A stretch of DNA of 64,000 nt from Salinicoccus halitifaciens (GCF_021026095.1 NZ_JAJNCU010000002.1:310001-374000), one strand, 5' to 3'. Positions 40,536 through 49,635 are shown, numbered from the stretch's first letter. The notes: generated by a model not told the origin, from the sequence alone. Made by a program: numbers and translations.

Positions 40536-41495
40536 ATGTCTGACAGTGTATTGCTGGGCATTCATCATGTGACGGCGATGACGGATGACGCCAAAAGGAA
40601 TTATCATTTCATTACAGAGATACTTGGGATGCGTCTTATAAAAAAGACGGTCAACCAGGATGATATCCACACTTACCATACATTCTTTGCTGATGACGTG
40701 GGGAATCCGGGCACCGATCTCACATTCTTTGATTTTCCAGATAAAAAGAAAGGCGAGCGGGGCTCGAATGCCATCACGCGCATCGGCCTCAGGGTGCCGG
40801 ATGATGCAGCGCTTGAATATTATAAGGCGCGCTTCGATGAATTCGATGTGAAACATGAAGGCATCAGGGATTTATTCGGCAGGAAGGTGCTCGCTTTCGA
40901 AGAGCCGGACGGACAGAGGTACCGGTTGTTTTCCGATGAAGAGGATGAGGGCATACCGGGCGGGATACCGTGGAAGGGCGGCCCTGTTCCGGAGGATAAG
41001 GCGATTTACGGGCTCGGCCCGATTGAAATATCGATTTCCTACCAGGATAAATTCGTCGGCAGCCTGAAGGAAATCTATGGTATGAAAGTTGTTGCCGAAG
41101 AGGGCGATGCCGTCCTGCTGGAAGTCGGGGCAGGCGGCAACGGCGGCCGGGTCATTGTACGTAAGGATCCCGGGCAGTCTGCAAAGCAGGGTTACGGAGA
41201 AGTGCACCATGTATCTTTCAGGGTGAAGGATCATGATGCACTTGCCGGATGGAAAGAGAGATATGACGACCTCGGCCTGAAGCATACGGGCATAGTGGAC
41301 CGGTTTTATTTTGAAGCAATGTATACGCGGGTCGGTCATATATTGATCGAACTGTCGACGGACGGACCGGGCTTCATGGGAGATGAACCTTACGAGACGC
41401 TGGGCGAGTCCCTGGCACTGCCGCCGTTTCTGGAGCCGAAAAGGGAAGAGATAGAGGCACAGATCAAACCATTTGATACGACACGCAGGAAATAA
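40536..41495 (+). CDS. mhqO: Ring-cleaving dioxygenase, VOC superfamily (MhqO/MhqE-like)
   Basis: A 319-residue protein of two tandem glyoxalase/VOC modules. Metal ligands are likely in GIHHVTAMT (N-terminal), EVHHVSFRV (second module) and the late HILIELSTDGPGF. It matches the MhqO/MhqE type, thought to degrade hydroquinones and catechols. Ribosome site GGAAGGAGTGG. It is 74 bp after mhqR behind its own operator and is followed by mhqD after 24 nt. The same family occurs again at 44484-45425. Confidence 0.9.
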   Translation: MSDSVLLGIHHVTAMTDDAKRNYHFITEILGMRLIKKTVNQDDIHTYHTFFADDVGNPGTDLTFFDFPDKKKGERGSNAITRIGLRVPDDAALEYYKARFDEFDVKHEGIRDLFGRKVLAFEEPDGQRYRLFSDEEDEGIPGGIPWKGGPVPEDKAIYGLGPIEISISYQDKFVGSLKEIYGMKVVAEEGDAVLLEVGAGGNGGRVIVRKDPGQSAKQGYGEVHHVSFRVKDHDALAGWKERYDDLGLKHTGIVDRFYFEAMYTRVGHILIELSTDGPGFMGDEPYETLGESLALPPFLEPKREEIEAQIKPFDTTRRK

Positions 41496-41519
41496 TAGAA
41501 ATTCAGGAGGAAATATTTT

Positions 41520-42116
41520 ATGTTGCACATTTTTAAAGAAGGTAAAAAAGGCGCACCGGTGTTTGTCACACTTCACGGCACCGGAGGCACCGAGCACGAT
41601 CTGATTCCGCTCGCAGAGATGCTGAATGATGAATACAGCATCCTGTCCATCCGCGGCAATGTACGTGAAGGCGGGATGAACCGCTACTTCAAGCGCCACG
41701 GTGAAGGGCAGTACGACCTTGAAGACCTCGAATTCAGGGGGCAGGAACTGCTTGACTTCATTAAGGATTCCGCAGAGAAATACGGCTTTAAAACGGAAGA
41801 TGTGATACCAATCGGATTCTCCAACGGTTCGAACATCGCGATCAACATGATGCTGAGGGAAGAATCGGACTTCAAAAAAGCGCTGTTATTCGCACCGATG
41901 TACCCGGTGGATATTTCAGGCAACAATAAAGACCTGAGCGGCGCGGAAGTGTTCCTCTCCCTCGGCAAAGGCGACCCGATGGTGTCTGAAGACCAGAGTG
42001 AGAGAGTGGTCGAAATCTTCAAGGAACGCGGCGCGGATGTTCACCACACCTGGGTCAACGGCCACAGCCTGCCGCAGGAAGCCGCTGATGAAGCGAAGCA
42101 ATGGCTCAACCGATGA
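41520..42116 (+). CDS. mhqD: MhqD-like phospholipase/carboxylesterase
   Basis: A 198-residue alpha/beta hydrolase of the small carboxylesterase/phospholipase group: oxyanion region LHGTGGTEHDL, nucleophile GFSNGSNIAI, catalytic His in VNGHSLPQE and Asp in GKGDPMVSED. In Staphylococcus the mhqRED operon detoxifies quinones. GGAGGAAATATTTT before ATG. Ended by a strong terminator, then repeat array F. Confidence 0.9.
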   Translation: MLHIFKEGKKGAPVFVTLHGTGGTEHDLIPLAEMLNDEYSILSIRGNVREGGMNRYFKRHGEGQYDLEDLEFRGQELLDFIKDSAEKYGFKTEDVIPIGFSNGSNIAINMMLREESDFKKALLFAPMYPVDISGNNKDLSGAEVFLSLGKGDPMVSEDQSERVVEIFKERGADVHHTWVNGHSLPQEAADEAKQWLNR

Positions 42117-42126
42117 TATACCCAAT

Positions 42127-42166
42127 AATAAAGCCCACTTGTACTTTGATACAAGTGGGCTTTATG
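42127..42166 (+). terminator. Hairpin terminator of mhqD
   Basis: TAAAGCCCACTTGTA pairs with TACAAGTGGGCTTTA. Confidence 0.88.
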
Positions 42167-42174
42167 CTGTCTGC

Positions 42175-42785
42175 AGAGGCGGTGGAATCGCAACCTTTGT
42201 CCGGCATCGGGGTCGACCTTGCGAAAAGCGACCCCGGAATCGCAACCTTTGTCTGGAATCGGGGTCGACCTTGCGAAAAACGACTCCTAAATCGCAACCT
42301 TTGCCGGGAATCCAGGCCGACCTTGCGAAAAGACACCTCGGAATCGCAACCTTTGCCGTGAATCCAGGCCGGCCTTGCGGAAAGCGACCCCGGAATCGCA
42401 ACCTTTGCCGGGAATCTAGGCCGGCCTTGCGAAAAGACACCTCGGAATCGCAACCTTTGCCGGGAACCTGGGCCGGCCTTGCGGAAAGCGACCTCGGAAT
42501 CGCAACCTTTGCCGTGAATCCAGGCCGGCCTTGCGGAAAGCGACCCCGGAATCGCAACCTTTGCCGTGAATCCAGGCCGGCCTTGCGAAAAGACACCTCG
42601 GAATCGCAACCTTTGCCGGGAACCCGGGTCGGCCTTGCGGAAAGCGACCCCGGAATCGCAACATTTGCCGGGAACCCGGGCCGGCCTTGCGAAAAGCGAC
42701 CCCGGAATCGTAACCTTTGCCGGGAATCCAGGCCGGCCTTGCGAAAAGCGACCCCGGAATCGCAACTTTCATCCGGAATCAGGCC
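42175..42785. repeat. Array F: twelve 52-bp units, arms CCTTGCGA and TCGCAACCTT
   Basis: AATCGCAACC or a variant starts at 42186, 42238, 42290, 42342, 42394, 42446, 42498, 42550, 42602, 42654, 42706 and 42758, exactly 52 bp apart. Each unit reads CCTTGCGA (or CCTTGCGG), 15 nt, TCGCAACCTT, 19 nt. Two loop types alternate irregularly: one with GACCCCGG, the other with GACACCTCGG. The copies are very uniform, with no indel. This is all that the 693-bp gap holds besides the terminator. Open frames crossing it are by-products of the period. Confidence 0.92.
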
Positions 42786-42809
42786 CTGTGTTCTTTATTC
42801 CGAGGTATA

Positions 42810-43694
42810 TCAGGCATTCACGGGCGCTTCCCGCCTGTTCCGCCTCGACTGCAGCACGAGGATCACGATGCCCGCGAGCAGCATGAGCAGGCCGACCCAT
42901 GACAGGGCATCCAGGCTCTCGCCGACCAAAAACACGCCGAGGAGTGAGGCGGTCAAAGGTTCGGCAAGTGACAATGTCACCGCCGTCGAAGATTTCACGA
43001 ACTTGAGCCCGTTCGAGAATAAAAAGTACGCGAGCGCGGTCGCAAGCACTCCGATATGCAGGGCGACGAGCAGGCCGTTCGTCTCGCCAAGCCAGCTCAT
43101 ATCATTGATGAAGAAGAATGGCGATAAAATCACCGCACTCAGACAGAAAATCATTGCCACCGACGCAATCGGGTCGTGCGTGCGGACGAGCCTCGAGTTC
43201 GACATCGTGAAGCTCGCAAAAGAAATGCCGGCACCGAGTCCTGCGAGTATGCCGAGCGGGTTGACCGTCACATCATTCGTGTTGAACATCAGGATGATGC
43301 ATCCGGTGATCGCGAGTATCGTGGAGAGCCACCATACCCTGGCGGGCCGGATCTTGAAGATGAGCCATTCGATCAGACCGGAAAACACCGGTGCGCTGCC
43401 GATCGAGACGACCGTGCCGACGGCGATTCCCGTCAGTTCCACTGCGCTGAAGAAGAAGGGCTGGAAGAGCGCCATGGCCAGTCCACCGATGAGAAGCGGC
43501 TTGACCGGCCAGCCTCTGAAAGTGATCCGCCGCGTCAGTACGGCGATGAGCATGAGGAGCAGGCCGCCGACCGCAAGCCTCACCGCGCCCATCGAAATGC
43601 TGTCGACGTCACTTGCGAAGGCTTTGGCGGTGCCCGCCGTCCCCCAAAGCATTGCTGCAAATAAAATCATGTAAGGTGCCAGACTCTGTCTCAT
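42810..43694 (-). CDS. EamA-family (DMT) exporter
   Basis: A 294-residue, ten-helix drug/metabolite transporter made of two EamA halves; LFAAMLWGTAGTAKAFASDV starts the first and LGAGISFASFTMSNSRL the second, with SLAEPLTASLLGVFLVGE near the end of the second. These export amino acids, nucleobases or other metabolites; substrate unknown. AGGAGAGATC before ATG. Divergent from cutC; convergent with mhqD across repeat array F. Confidence 0.88.
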   Translation of the reverse strand: MRQSLAPYMILFAAMLWGTAGTAKAFASDVDSISMGAVRLAVGGLLLMLIAVLTRRITFRGWPVKPLLIGGLAMALFQPFFFSAVELTGIAVGTVVSIGSAPVFSGLIEWLIFKIRPARVWWLSTILAITGCIILMFNTNDVTVNPLGILAGLGAGISFASFTMSNSRLVRTHDPIASVAMIFCLSAVILSPFFFINDMSWLGETNGLLVALHIGVLATALAYFLFSNGLKFVKSSTAVTLSLAEPLTASLLGVFLVGESLDALSWVGLLMLLAGIVILVLQSRRNRREAPVNA

Positions 43695-43713
43695 ATGATC
43701 TCTCCTAAATTAA

Positions 43714-43742
43714 TTTCATACAAACCCTTTATAAGCTATAAT
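43714..43742 (+). promoter_or_regulatory. Probable promoter of the cutC operon
   Basis: TTTCAT, 17 bp, TATAAT, about 55 bp before cutC. Confidence 0.4.
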
Positions 43743-43795
43743 ATATGTAAATCTGAAGAGATGGATAATAAAATGACTTGGGCGGAGTGAGGATT

Positions 43796-44458
43796 ATGCT
43801 GGAAGTGATCGCAACAAATTTACAGGATGTCATCGACGCGAACCAATATGGTGCAGACAGGATAGAACTGTGTGTCAATATGCACGAAGGCGGCCTGACG
43901 CCGAGCATCGGTCTGGTGGAAGAGGCGGCGAAGCTCTCAAAGATCCCTGTCCATGTCATGGTGAGGAGCCATGATCACGGATTCGTATATAATGCACTCG
44001 ATCAGCAGGTGATGCTGAGCGATATCAAACATATCAAAGAGACGAATGCAGCAGGCATCGTCATCGGCGCCCTTACATATGAAGGGGTGGTGGATGAGTA
44101 CTTCCTGAAAAAAGCCATCCAGCGTGCAGAAGGGCTCGACATCACGTTCCACCGGGCGTTCGACTCGGCAAGGATCCAGTTTGAAGCGCTGCAGACGCTG
44201 ATGAAGTACGATGCGGTGAAGACGATCCTCTCCTCCGGCGGTGAAGGGGAGGCGGCGGATAACCTCCCGCTGCTCATCGAGCTGAATAAAGTCGCACGTG
44301 AACACGGCAAAGTTATCATGCCGGGCGGTGGAATCAATATCAATAATGTCAGAAAAATCAAAGATGAGTTTGATTATATACATGTTGGAAGTGGTGTCCG
44401 TCTGGACGGCACATTCCGGACTGGTCTGTCACAAAGATTAGTCCATTCATTTTTATAA
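43796..44458 (+). CDS. cutC: CutC family protein
   Basis: A 220-residue TIM barrel of the CutC family, historically tied to copper homeostasis, though its enzymatic role is unsettled. Motifs: MLEVIATNLQDVIDANQYGA, DRIELCVNMHEGGLTPS, VMVRSHDHGFVY, FHRAFDSARIQFEAL, TILSSGGEGEA, MPGGGININN. ATG 43796 follows GGAGTGAGG; an upstream TTG is less likely. A second ring-cleaving dioxygenase follows after 25 nt, so the two are probably cotranscribed. Confidence 0.9.
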   Translation: MLEVIATNLQDVIDANQYGADRIELCVNMHEGGLTPSIGLVEEAAKLSKIPVHVMVRSHDHGFVYNALDQQVMLSDIKHIKETNAAGIVIGALTYEGVVDEYFLKKAIQRAEGLDITFHRAFDSARIQFEALQTLMKYDAVKTILSSGGEGEAADNLPLLIELNKVAREHGKVIMPGGGININNVRKIKDEFDYIHVGSGVRLDGTFRTGLSQRLVHSFL

Positions 44459-44483
44459 ATTGATTTTCAAAGGAGGAAGCCCG

Positions 44484-45425
44484 ATGATAAAAGGTCACCA
44501 CCATATTTCAATCTACACAAAAAACCTGAAAGAGAATAATCATTTTTATACAAAAGTTCTTGGTTTAAGAGGCGTCAAAGTAACAGTCAATCAAAACGAC
44601 GTTTCGATGTACCATATTTTTTACGGAGATCGGCTCGGCACCTCCGGTAACAGTATCACCTACTTTGATATGCCTTATGTGGCGGACAGAAGAGAAGGCA
44701 CAAATGCACATCATGCTCTCGGCCTTCTGGTCAAAAACTCAGAAAGCTTCGCCTACTGGCAGAGACGTCTTGAGCATTTCGGTCACAGCAGTGAGAAAGA
44801 GGAATATTTTGGCCGTAATGTGCTGGAATTTCAGGATCCCGATTCATTAAAGCTTGTGCTCTTCAGTGCAGAAGGTCAGGTGTTGCCCGAAGAATGGGAG
44901 CCGTGGACAAATAATGATGTTAATAATGATCATTTAATATTGGGCATGGGGCCCGTGCAGGTCAATGTCCGGGATAAGGATAAACTGGTTCGTATGCTGA
45001 CGGAAGTTTTCAAGTATGATGTGATTGAAGATGAAAGTGACTATGCAATTCTTCATGCAAATAAAGGCGAGATGACCGGTGAGATCATTATCTCTGAAAA
45101 AGAGGGCAATATAGAAGCTCAAGGCCGTGGTACAATTCATCATCTGGCCATCCAGACTGAAGGTGCCAATCTTCAGGCAGTGGATGAGATATTAAAAGAG
45201 AGCGGCTACCGGACCACTGGTGTCATTGATCGCTACTATTTTAAGAGTCTGTATTTCCGTGAAGATAATGGTGTCATGTTTGAAATTGTAGGCCCCGCTG
45301 CCAGAGGATTCACCGCAGATGTGGATGAAACTGAACTCGGCATGCAGCTCGACCTGCCACCGAATCTTGAGGAAAAGCGGACAGAAATTGAAAGTGATCT
45401 TATGCCGCTGAGCGAATGGACTTGA
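44484..45425 (+). CDS. Second ring-cleaving dioxygenase, VOC superfamily
   Basis: A 313-residue two-module VOC protein, clearly related to mhqO (IKGHHHISIYTKNLKENNHF; TIHHLAIQTEG; the late VMFEIVGPAARGF). ATG 44484 follows AAAGGAGGAAG. It lies between cutC and the FecE-like ATPase gene. By eye it is more A+T-rich and uses more AAA, AAT and TTT codons than its neighbours, so it may be a more recent arrival. I see no MhqR-type palindrome near it. Substrate unknown. Confidence 0.88.
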   Translation: MIKGHHHISIYTKNLKENNHFYTKVLGLRGVKVTVNQNDVSMYHIFYGDRLGTSGNSITYFDMPYVADRREGTNAHHALGLLVKNSESFAYWQRRLEHFGHSSEKEEYFGRNVLEFQDPDSLKLVLFSAEGQVLPEEWEPWTNNDVNNDHLILGMGPVQVNVRDKDKLVRMLTEVFKYDVIEDESDYAILHANKGEMTGEIIISEKEGNIEAQGRGTIHHLAIQTEGANLQAVDEILKESGYRTTGVIDRYYFKSLYFREDNGVMFEIVGPAARGFTADVDETELGMQLDLPPNLEEKRTEIESDLMPLSEWT

Positions 45426-45441
45426 AACGGATGAGGATAAT

Positions 45442-46230
45442 TTGAATAGTATATTTGAAGTCGAAGATGTGACGGTCGGCTACGGCAAAAAAATGATCCT
45501 TGAAGACTTTAATATGACCATCCCTGAAGGCACCATCACATCGATTGTCGGACCGAACGGCTGCGGCAAGACGACACTGCTGCATACGCTCGCCCGGGTG
45601 CTCAGGCCGAAATACGGCGCGGTGTTCATCGACGGCCGGGATATCCTCTCACTGGACACGAAGGATGTGGCGAAGAGGCTGAGCCTGCTGCCGCAGTCAC
45701 CTTCCGCCCCCGCCGGCCTCAATGTGCACAGTCTCGTCAGTTACGGCAGGCATCCGCACAAGTCGGCGTTCGAAGGGCTGGACCAGCAAGATGCCGAAAA
45801 CATCGACTGGGCAATGGAAGTGACCGGCATCAGGGACCTTGCGGATAGGACGCTCGACGAACTGTCCGGCGGGCAGGCGCAGCGCGTGTGGCTCGCCATG
45901 GCGCTCGCTCAGGACACCGGCATCATACTGCTTGATGAGCCGACGACCTACCTGGACATGAAGTTCCAGATGGAGATCCTGAATCTCCTGAAGGACTTGA
46001 ATGCATCGGCGGAAAAAACCATCCTCATGGTCCTGCATGATGTCAACCATGCATCGCGCTTCTCGGACGGCATCATAGCGGTGAAGGCGGGAGAAATCAT
46101 CAGCACAGGCAGACCAGAAGAGGTCATGAGCGGAAGCATTTTAAGCGAGGTCTTCGATATCACACCGGTGATGGGCCGGTGTCCGTTCACGGATCGGCCC
46201 ATCATCACATCCTACCGGCTGAGGGGGTGA
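45442..46230 (+). CDS. Iron-siderophore/heme-type ABC transporter ATPase (FecE-like)
   Basis: A 262-residue ATPase: Walker A GPNGCGKTT, Q-loop LLPQSPSAP, signature LSGGQAQRVWLAMALAQDTG, Walker B IILLDEPTTYLD. The pattern LLDEPTTYLDMKFQ is typical of FecE/FhuC/BtuD-type importers of siderophores, heme or cobalamin. Initiation is at TTG, 5 nt after GAGG. It starts an ATPase-permease-permease set lacking a binding protein. Confidence 0.9.
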   Translation: MNSIFEVEDVTVGYGKKMILEDFNMTIPEGTITSIVGPNGCGKTTLLHTLARVLRPKYGAVFIDGRDILSLDTKDVAKRLSLLPQSPSAPAGLNVHSLVSYGRHPHKSAFEGLDQQDAENIDWAMEVTGIRDLADRTLDELSGGQAQRVWLAMALAQDTGIILLDEPTTYLDMKFQMEILNLLKDLNASAEKTILMVLHDVNHASRFSDGIIAVKAGEIISTGRPEEVMSGSILSEVFDITPVMGRCPFTDRPIITSYRLRG

Positions 46231-46235
46231 TCGGT

Positions 46236-47225
46236 ATGGCCTATCTCATGACGATCATCATCTCCTTCATCCTGCTGGCTTCGGCATTCATTTTAAGCCT
46301 TGTGACAGGTTCAGTGGAGCTATCCCTGCGCGATGCAGTGAACGCATTCATTGCTTTTGATCCTTCCGACAACGGGCACATCATCATACGTGAAGTCCGG
46401 GCGCCGAGGGCTGCTGCGGCCGCAATCGCCGGTGCGGCATTTGCCGTGGCCGGTGCGGTCATGCAGGCCGTAACCAGGAATCCGCTCGCCGAGCCAGGCA
46501 TCATCGGGCTGAATGCCGGTGCACTTTTTTTCCTGACGATCGCCTTCATCTTCATGCCGGGCCTGCCGTTTACATATTTGATCATCATTTCATTTGCCGG
46601 TGCACTTTTCAGTGCGCTGATCGTCCTCACGGTCTCATTCTTCGGCAGGGCGGGGATGTCACCTTTGAAGCTGATCCTTGCCGGCGTGGCGGTGACTTTA
46701 TTCTTCGCAGCGCTCAGCACGGCGTTCCAGCTCTATTTCAATATCGGTCAGGATATCGCTTTCTGGTTTGCCGGTGCGATACAGACCATCGGCTGGGGGC
46801 ACCTCTCTGTCATCATCCCGTGGTTCCTGTTCGGCATTGCGCTGTCACTGGTGCTCTCACCTGTGCTCACTGCAATCAGCTTTGATGAAGAGACGGCTGT
46901 AAGCCTCGGTGTTCCCGTCAATAAAACCCGTCTGTCGGCTCTAATCGCCGTGGTGATGCTTGCCGGGCTCGGTGTGTCCATCATCGGGGCCGCTGCCTTC
47001 ATCGGCCTGATCGTCCCGCATATGGCGCGCTTCCTTTCAGGCGGGGATTACAGGTGGATACTGCCGCTTTCAGGAGTGCTCGGGGCGGTGCTCACCGTGT
47101 GCAGCGACCTTGCTGCAAGGACGCTGGCCGCTCCGGTGGAACTGCCTGCCGGTGCGCTGATCGCGCTGATCGGCGTGCCGTTTTTCCTCTATCTTGCACG
47201 CAGGGTGGTGCATTATGAAGTATAA
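46236..47225 (+). CDS. FecCD-family permease 1
   Basis: A 329-residue permease with nine or ten helices and the FecCD/BtuC signatures EVRAPRAAAAAIAGAAFAVA, NPLAEPGIIGLNAGALF and GAAAFIGLIVPHMAR. ATG 46236 has GGGGGTGATC upstream, 5 nt after the ATPase stop. It forms the channel together with the next gene product. Confidence 0.92.
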   Translation: MAYLMTIIISFILLASAFILSLVTGSVELSLRDAVNAFIAFDPSDNGHIIIREVRAPRAAAAAIAGAAFAVAGAVMQAVTRNPLAEPGIIGLNAGALFFLTIAFIFMPGLPFTYLIIISFAGALFSALIVLTVSFFGRAGMSPLKLILAGVAVTLFFAALSTAFQLYFNIGQDIAFWFAGAIQTIGWGHLSVIIPWFLFGIALSLVLSPVLTAISFDEETAVSLGVPVNKTRLSALIAVVMLAGLGVSIIGAAAFIGLIVPHMARFLSGGDYRWILPLSGVLGAVLTVCSDLAARTLAAPVELPAGALIALIGVPFFLYLARRVVHYEV

Positions 47226-48207
47226 TCGGCAGGGAATCGTTTTGACGGCTTCAGTTGTTTTGCTTCTGGCAGCCGTGCTCGTCAGTTTGAAGACGGGTTA
47301 CACATATATCGGCTGGGGGGAGATGTTTAAGATTCTGGCCGGTCAGGGCGGCAGTGATGCGCATATACTGACCGGGATCCGGCTGCCGCGGGTGATTGCA
47401 GCAGTCCTTTCAGGTGCGGCGCTGGCGTTATCAGGAGCAATACTGCAGAGCATCATGCAGAACCCTTTGGCGGATTCCGGCATCATCGGCATCAATTCAG
47501 GGGCGGGGCTTGCCGTGCTGCTGATCATCATCTGGGGCGGTGCCGCAAATATATTCTTAATACCCGCAGCAGCTTTCCTCGGCGGGCTCATCACCGTCCT
47601 CATCGTGATTGCACTCTCCTACAGCAGAAGATACGGTGTGACGCCGATGCGGCTCGTCCTGAACGGGGTGGCTGTGGGGGCGGGGCTCAGCGCACTGATG
47701 ATCGTGCTTTCACTCATCATTTCAAGCGAGAGCTATCAGTTTGCTGCAAATTTCCTTGCCGGCACCGTCTGGGGCAGCACTTGGCAGCATGTCCTGATTT
47801 CTGCAGCCGGGCTCGCCGTCATCCTTCCCTTCGTGATTTCACGGATGCGGGTGCTTGATATTTTGAGCCTCGGCACATTGAATATCATCAGCCTCGGCGT
47901 TAATATAAAAAAGGAACGGTTACTGCTCCTCTTCTGTGCGGCAGGTTTCTCTGCAGTGAGTGTCTCGGTCAGCGGGGGCATCGCGTTTGCCGGGCTGATC
48001 GCACCGCACCTCGCGAGGAAACTCGTCGGGAATCCTCACGGCTTCGTGCTGCCGCTCAGTGCGGTTTTGGGCGGACTGCTTGTCCTCGCGGCGGATACGG
48101 CGGGGCGGACTTTATTTTTCCCGTCGGCACTTCCGGCAGGCGTCATGGTTGCCATCATCGGGGCACCTTATTTCATATACATACTGATGAAATCGGAAAA
48201 CAGGTAA
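47215..48207 (+). CDS. FecCD-family permease 2
   Basis: A 330-residue partner permease: IRLPRVIAAVLSGAALALSG, NPLADSGIIGINSGAGLAVL, GGIAFAGLIAPHLARKLVG. It overlaps permease 1 by 11 bases, so translation is coupled. Two different permeases and one ATPase are the usual heterodimeric importer; the binding lipoprotein must be encoded elsewhere. No Fur box was recognised. Confidence 0.92.
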   Translation: MKYNRQGIVLTASVVLLLAAVLVSLKTGYTYIGWGEMFKILAGQGGSDAHILTGIRLPRVIAAVLSGAALALSGAILQSIMQNPLADSGIIGINSGAGLAVLLIIIWGGAANIFLIPAAAFLGGLITVLIVIALSYSRRYGVTPMRLVLNGVAVGAGLSALMIVLSLIISSESYQFAANFLAGTVWGSTWQHVLISAAGLAVILPFVISRMRVLDILSLGTLNIISLGVNIKKERLLLLFCAAGFSAVSVSVSGGIAFAGLIAPHLARKLVGNPHGFVLPLSAVLGGLLVLAADTAGRTLFFPSALPAGVMVAIIGAPYFIYILMKSENR

Positions 48208-48222
48208 TTTGGAGGTTATCAT

Positions 48223-49623
48223 TTGAAAGAACAAAAAAGTGTCACATTGACCACGAAAATACACAGCCTGGACAAAAAAGGGTCGGGCATGGGGCTTGCA
48301 TACAGGGACACCGGCGGCAACCTCCCGCGGAAGCTCAAATTGAACATACCGCAGACGCTGATCGGGGAGGAAGTGGAAGTCACCGTGCCGAATGCGGACG
48401 GCAGGAAGCGTGCGACGGTCATGCCGGATAAAATACTCACGCCCCATCCGGAGAGGACGGCACCGCCATGCCCGCACTTCGAGCTGTGCGGCGGATGCGT
48501 CTGGCAGCATTGGGAATATGCCGGCCAGCTCACCTACAAGACGGATTTTGTGAAGTCGCACCTGAAGCGCCATGGTTTCGATACATCGGTCGTCAAGGAC
48601 ACGATCGGCATGGACCATCCTTTCGAATTCAGGAACAAGATGGAGTTCACATTTTCAAAAGACGGCAGGCTCGGACTGCACGAACTTGGGAATTTCAGGA
48701 ACATCATCGACCTCGACACATGCCTCATTTCAAGTGAGGACATGGTGACGGTCATGCGGATCGTCTCGGACTGGGCAGCTGAATACAACCTGCCGGGCTA
48801 TGATAAAGATGCGAACTCCGGGCTCCTCCGTCATCTCAGGCTCCGCCAGTCACAGGTCACCGGGGAATTGATGGCTGCCCTGTTCGCAACCGAGAGCCCT
48901 GATGGTGAGCTCTCAGAGGCCGTCAATGCATTGGTGATGCGTTTGACTTCCGAAGTCGAGTCAATCGAGAGCCTGATGTGGATGGAGAACCGGGACATTG
49001 CGGACGTTGCGCAGGCGGATGATGAGGATATCCATCTTCTGCACGGCAGGACTTACATCCATGAAGAGATGAGCGGCTACACTTACCGTGTATGGTACGA
49101 TACATTTTTCCAGACGAATCCGACCCAGGCTGAAAAGCTTGTCGACCTCGCGATTGAAATGGCCGGTGTGAAAGAGCATGAGTCGATGATCGACCTGTTC
49201 TGCGGTGTCGGCACGTTTTCACTGCCTTTCGCAAGCAGGGTCAAATCGCTTGCAGGGGTGGAGATCGTTGAATCCTCAATCGAATCGGCCAAACGGAATG
49301 CCCTCGATAATGATATTCAGAACACTTACTTCCTGGCAAAAGATGCCCGCCGCGGCATGGACGAAGTGCTTGAGACATGGGGCACGCCGGATCTCCTGCT
49401 GCTCGACCCGCCGCGCTCCGGCGCCGGCGGCAAGGTCATGCGCCGAATCGGACGCCTCGGGACGGACAGGGTCGTCTATGTATCGTGCAATCCGGAAACT
49501 TTTGCAGAAGACATCACATGGCTGCGCGAATTCGGCTACACGCTGAAAAACGTCCAGCCGGTGGATTTATTCCCCCACAGTGCACATGTCGAGATTGTAT
49601 CCATCCTGGAGCTTGAAGATTGA
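48223..49623 (+). CDS. rlmD: 23S rRNA (uracil-C5)-methyltransferase, RlmD/RlmCD type
   Basis: A 466-residue enzyme. An N-terminal TRAM domain (1-60) is followed by a [4Fe-4S] cysteine set (CPHFELCGGC and LDTCLIS), then an SAM-dependent domain with FFQTNPTQAE, DLFCGVGTFSLPFA, LLDPPRSGAGG and the catalytic Cys in VYVSCNPETFAED. It methylates uracil in 23S rRNA (U1939 and/or U747 in Bacillus). TTG start at 48223 with GGAGG 7 nt upstream. 15 nt after the permease gene, so possibly in the same transcript. Confidence 0.92.
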   Translation: MKEQKSVTLTTKIHSLDKKGSGMGLAYRDTGGNLPRKLKLNIPQTLIGEEVEVTVPNADGRKRATVMPDKILTPHPERTAPPCPHFELCGGCVWQHWEYAGQLTYKTDFVKSHLKRHGFDTSVVKDTIGMDHPFEFRNKMEFTFSKDGRLGLHELGNFRNIIDLDTCLISSEDMVTVMRIVSDWAAEYNLPGYDKDANSGLLRHLRLRQSQVTGELMAALFATESPDGELSEAVNALVMRLTSEVESIESLMWMENRDIADVAQADDEDIHLLHGRTYIHEEMSGYTYRVWYDTFFQTNPTQAEKLVDLAIEMAGVKEHESMIDLFCGVGTFSLPFASRVKSLAGVEIVESSIESAKRNALDNDIQNTYFLAKDARRGMDEVLETWGTPDLLLLDPPRSGAGGKVMRRIGRLGTDRVVYVSCNPETFAEDITWLREFGYTLKNVQPVDLFPHSAHVEIVSILELED

Positions 49624-49635
49624 TATTGTACGTGT

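Noticed and set aside
42175-42785. Array F as a CRISPR array
   Set aside because: The parts between arms are not unique spacers; they repeat within the array, and there is no cas gene or leader. The 19-nt filler is far too short and uniform.
42175-42785. Arrays as rho-independent terminators or REP-type elements tied to a transposase
   Set aside because: Real terminators with T runs lie beside them; the units lack T runs, and no REP-associated transposase is in the window.
41998-43674. A 558-codon plus-strand open frame crossing array F and the EamA gene, and several 100-220-codon minus-strand frames in the array
   Set aside because: They arise because repeat copies lack stops in those frames. 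Their products are monotonous repeats (for example LRFRGRFSQGRPG) without ribosome sites, and they run antisense to a clear transporter gene.
45425-45442. Fur box before the FecE-like gene
   Set aside because: The 16-bp gap and the regions before cutC and the dioxygenase hold no GATAAT-type palindrome that I could accept.
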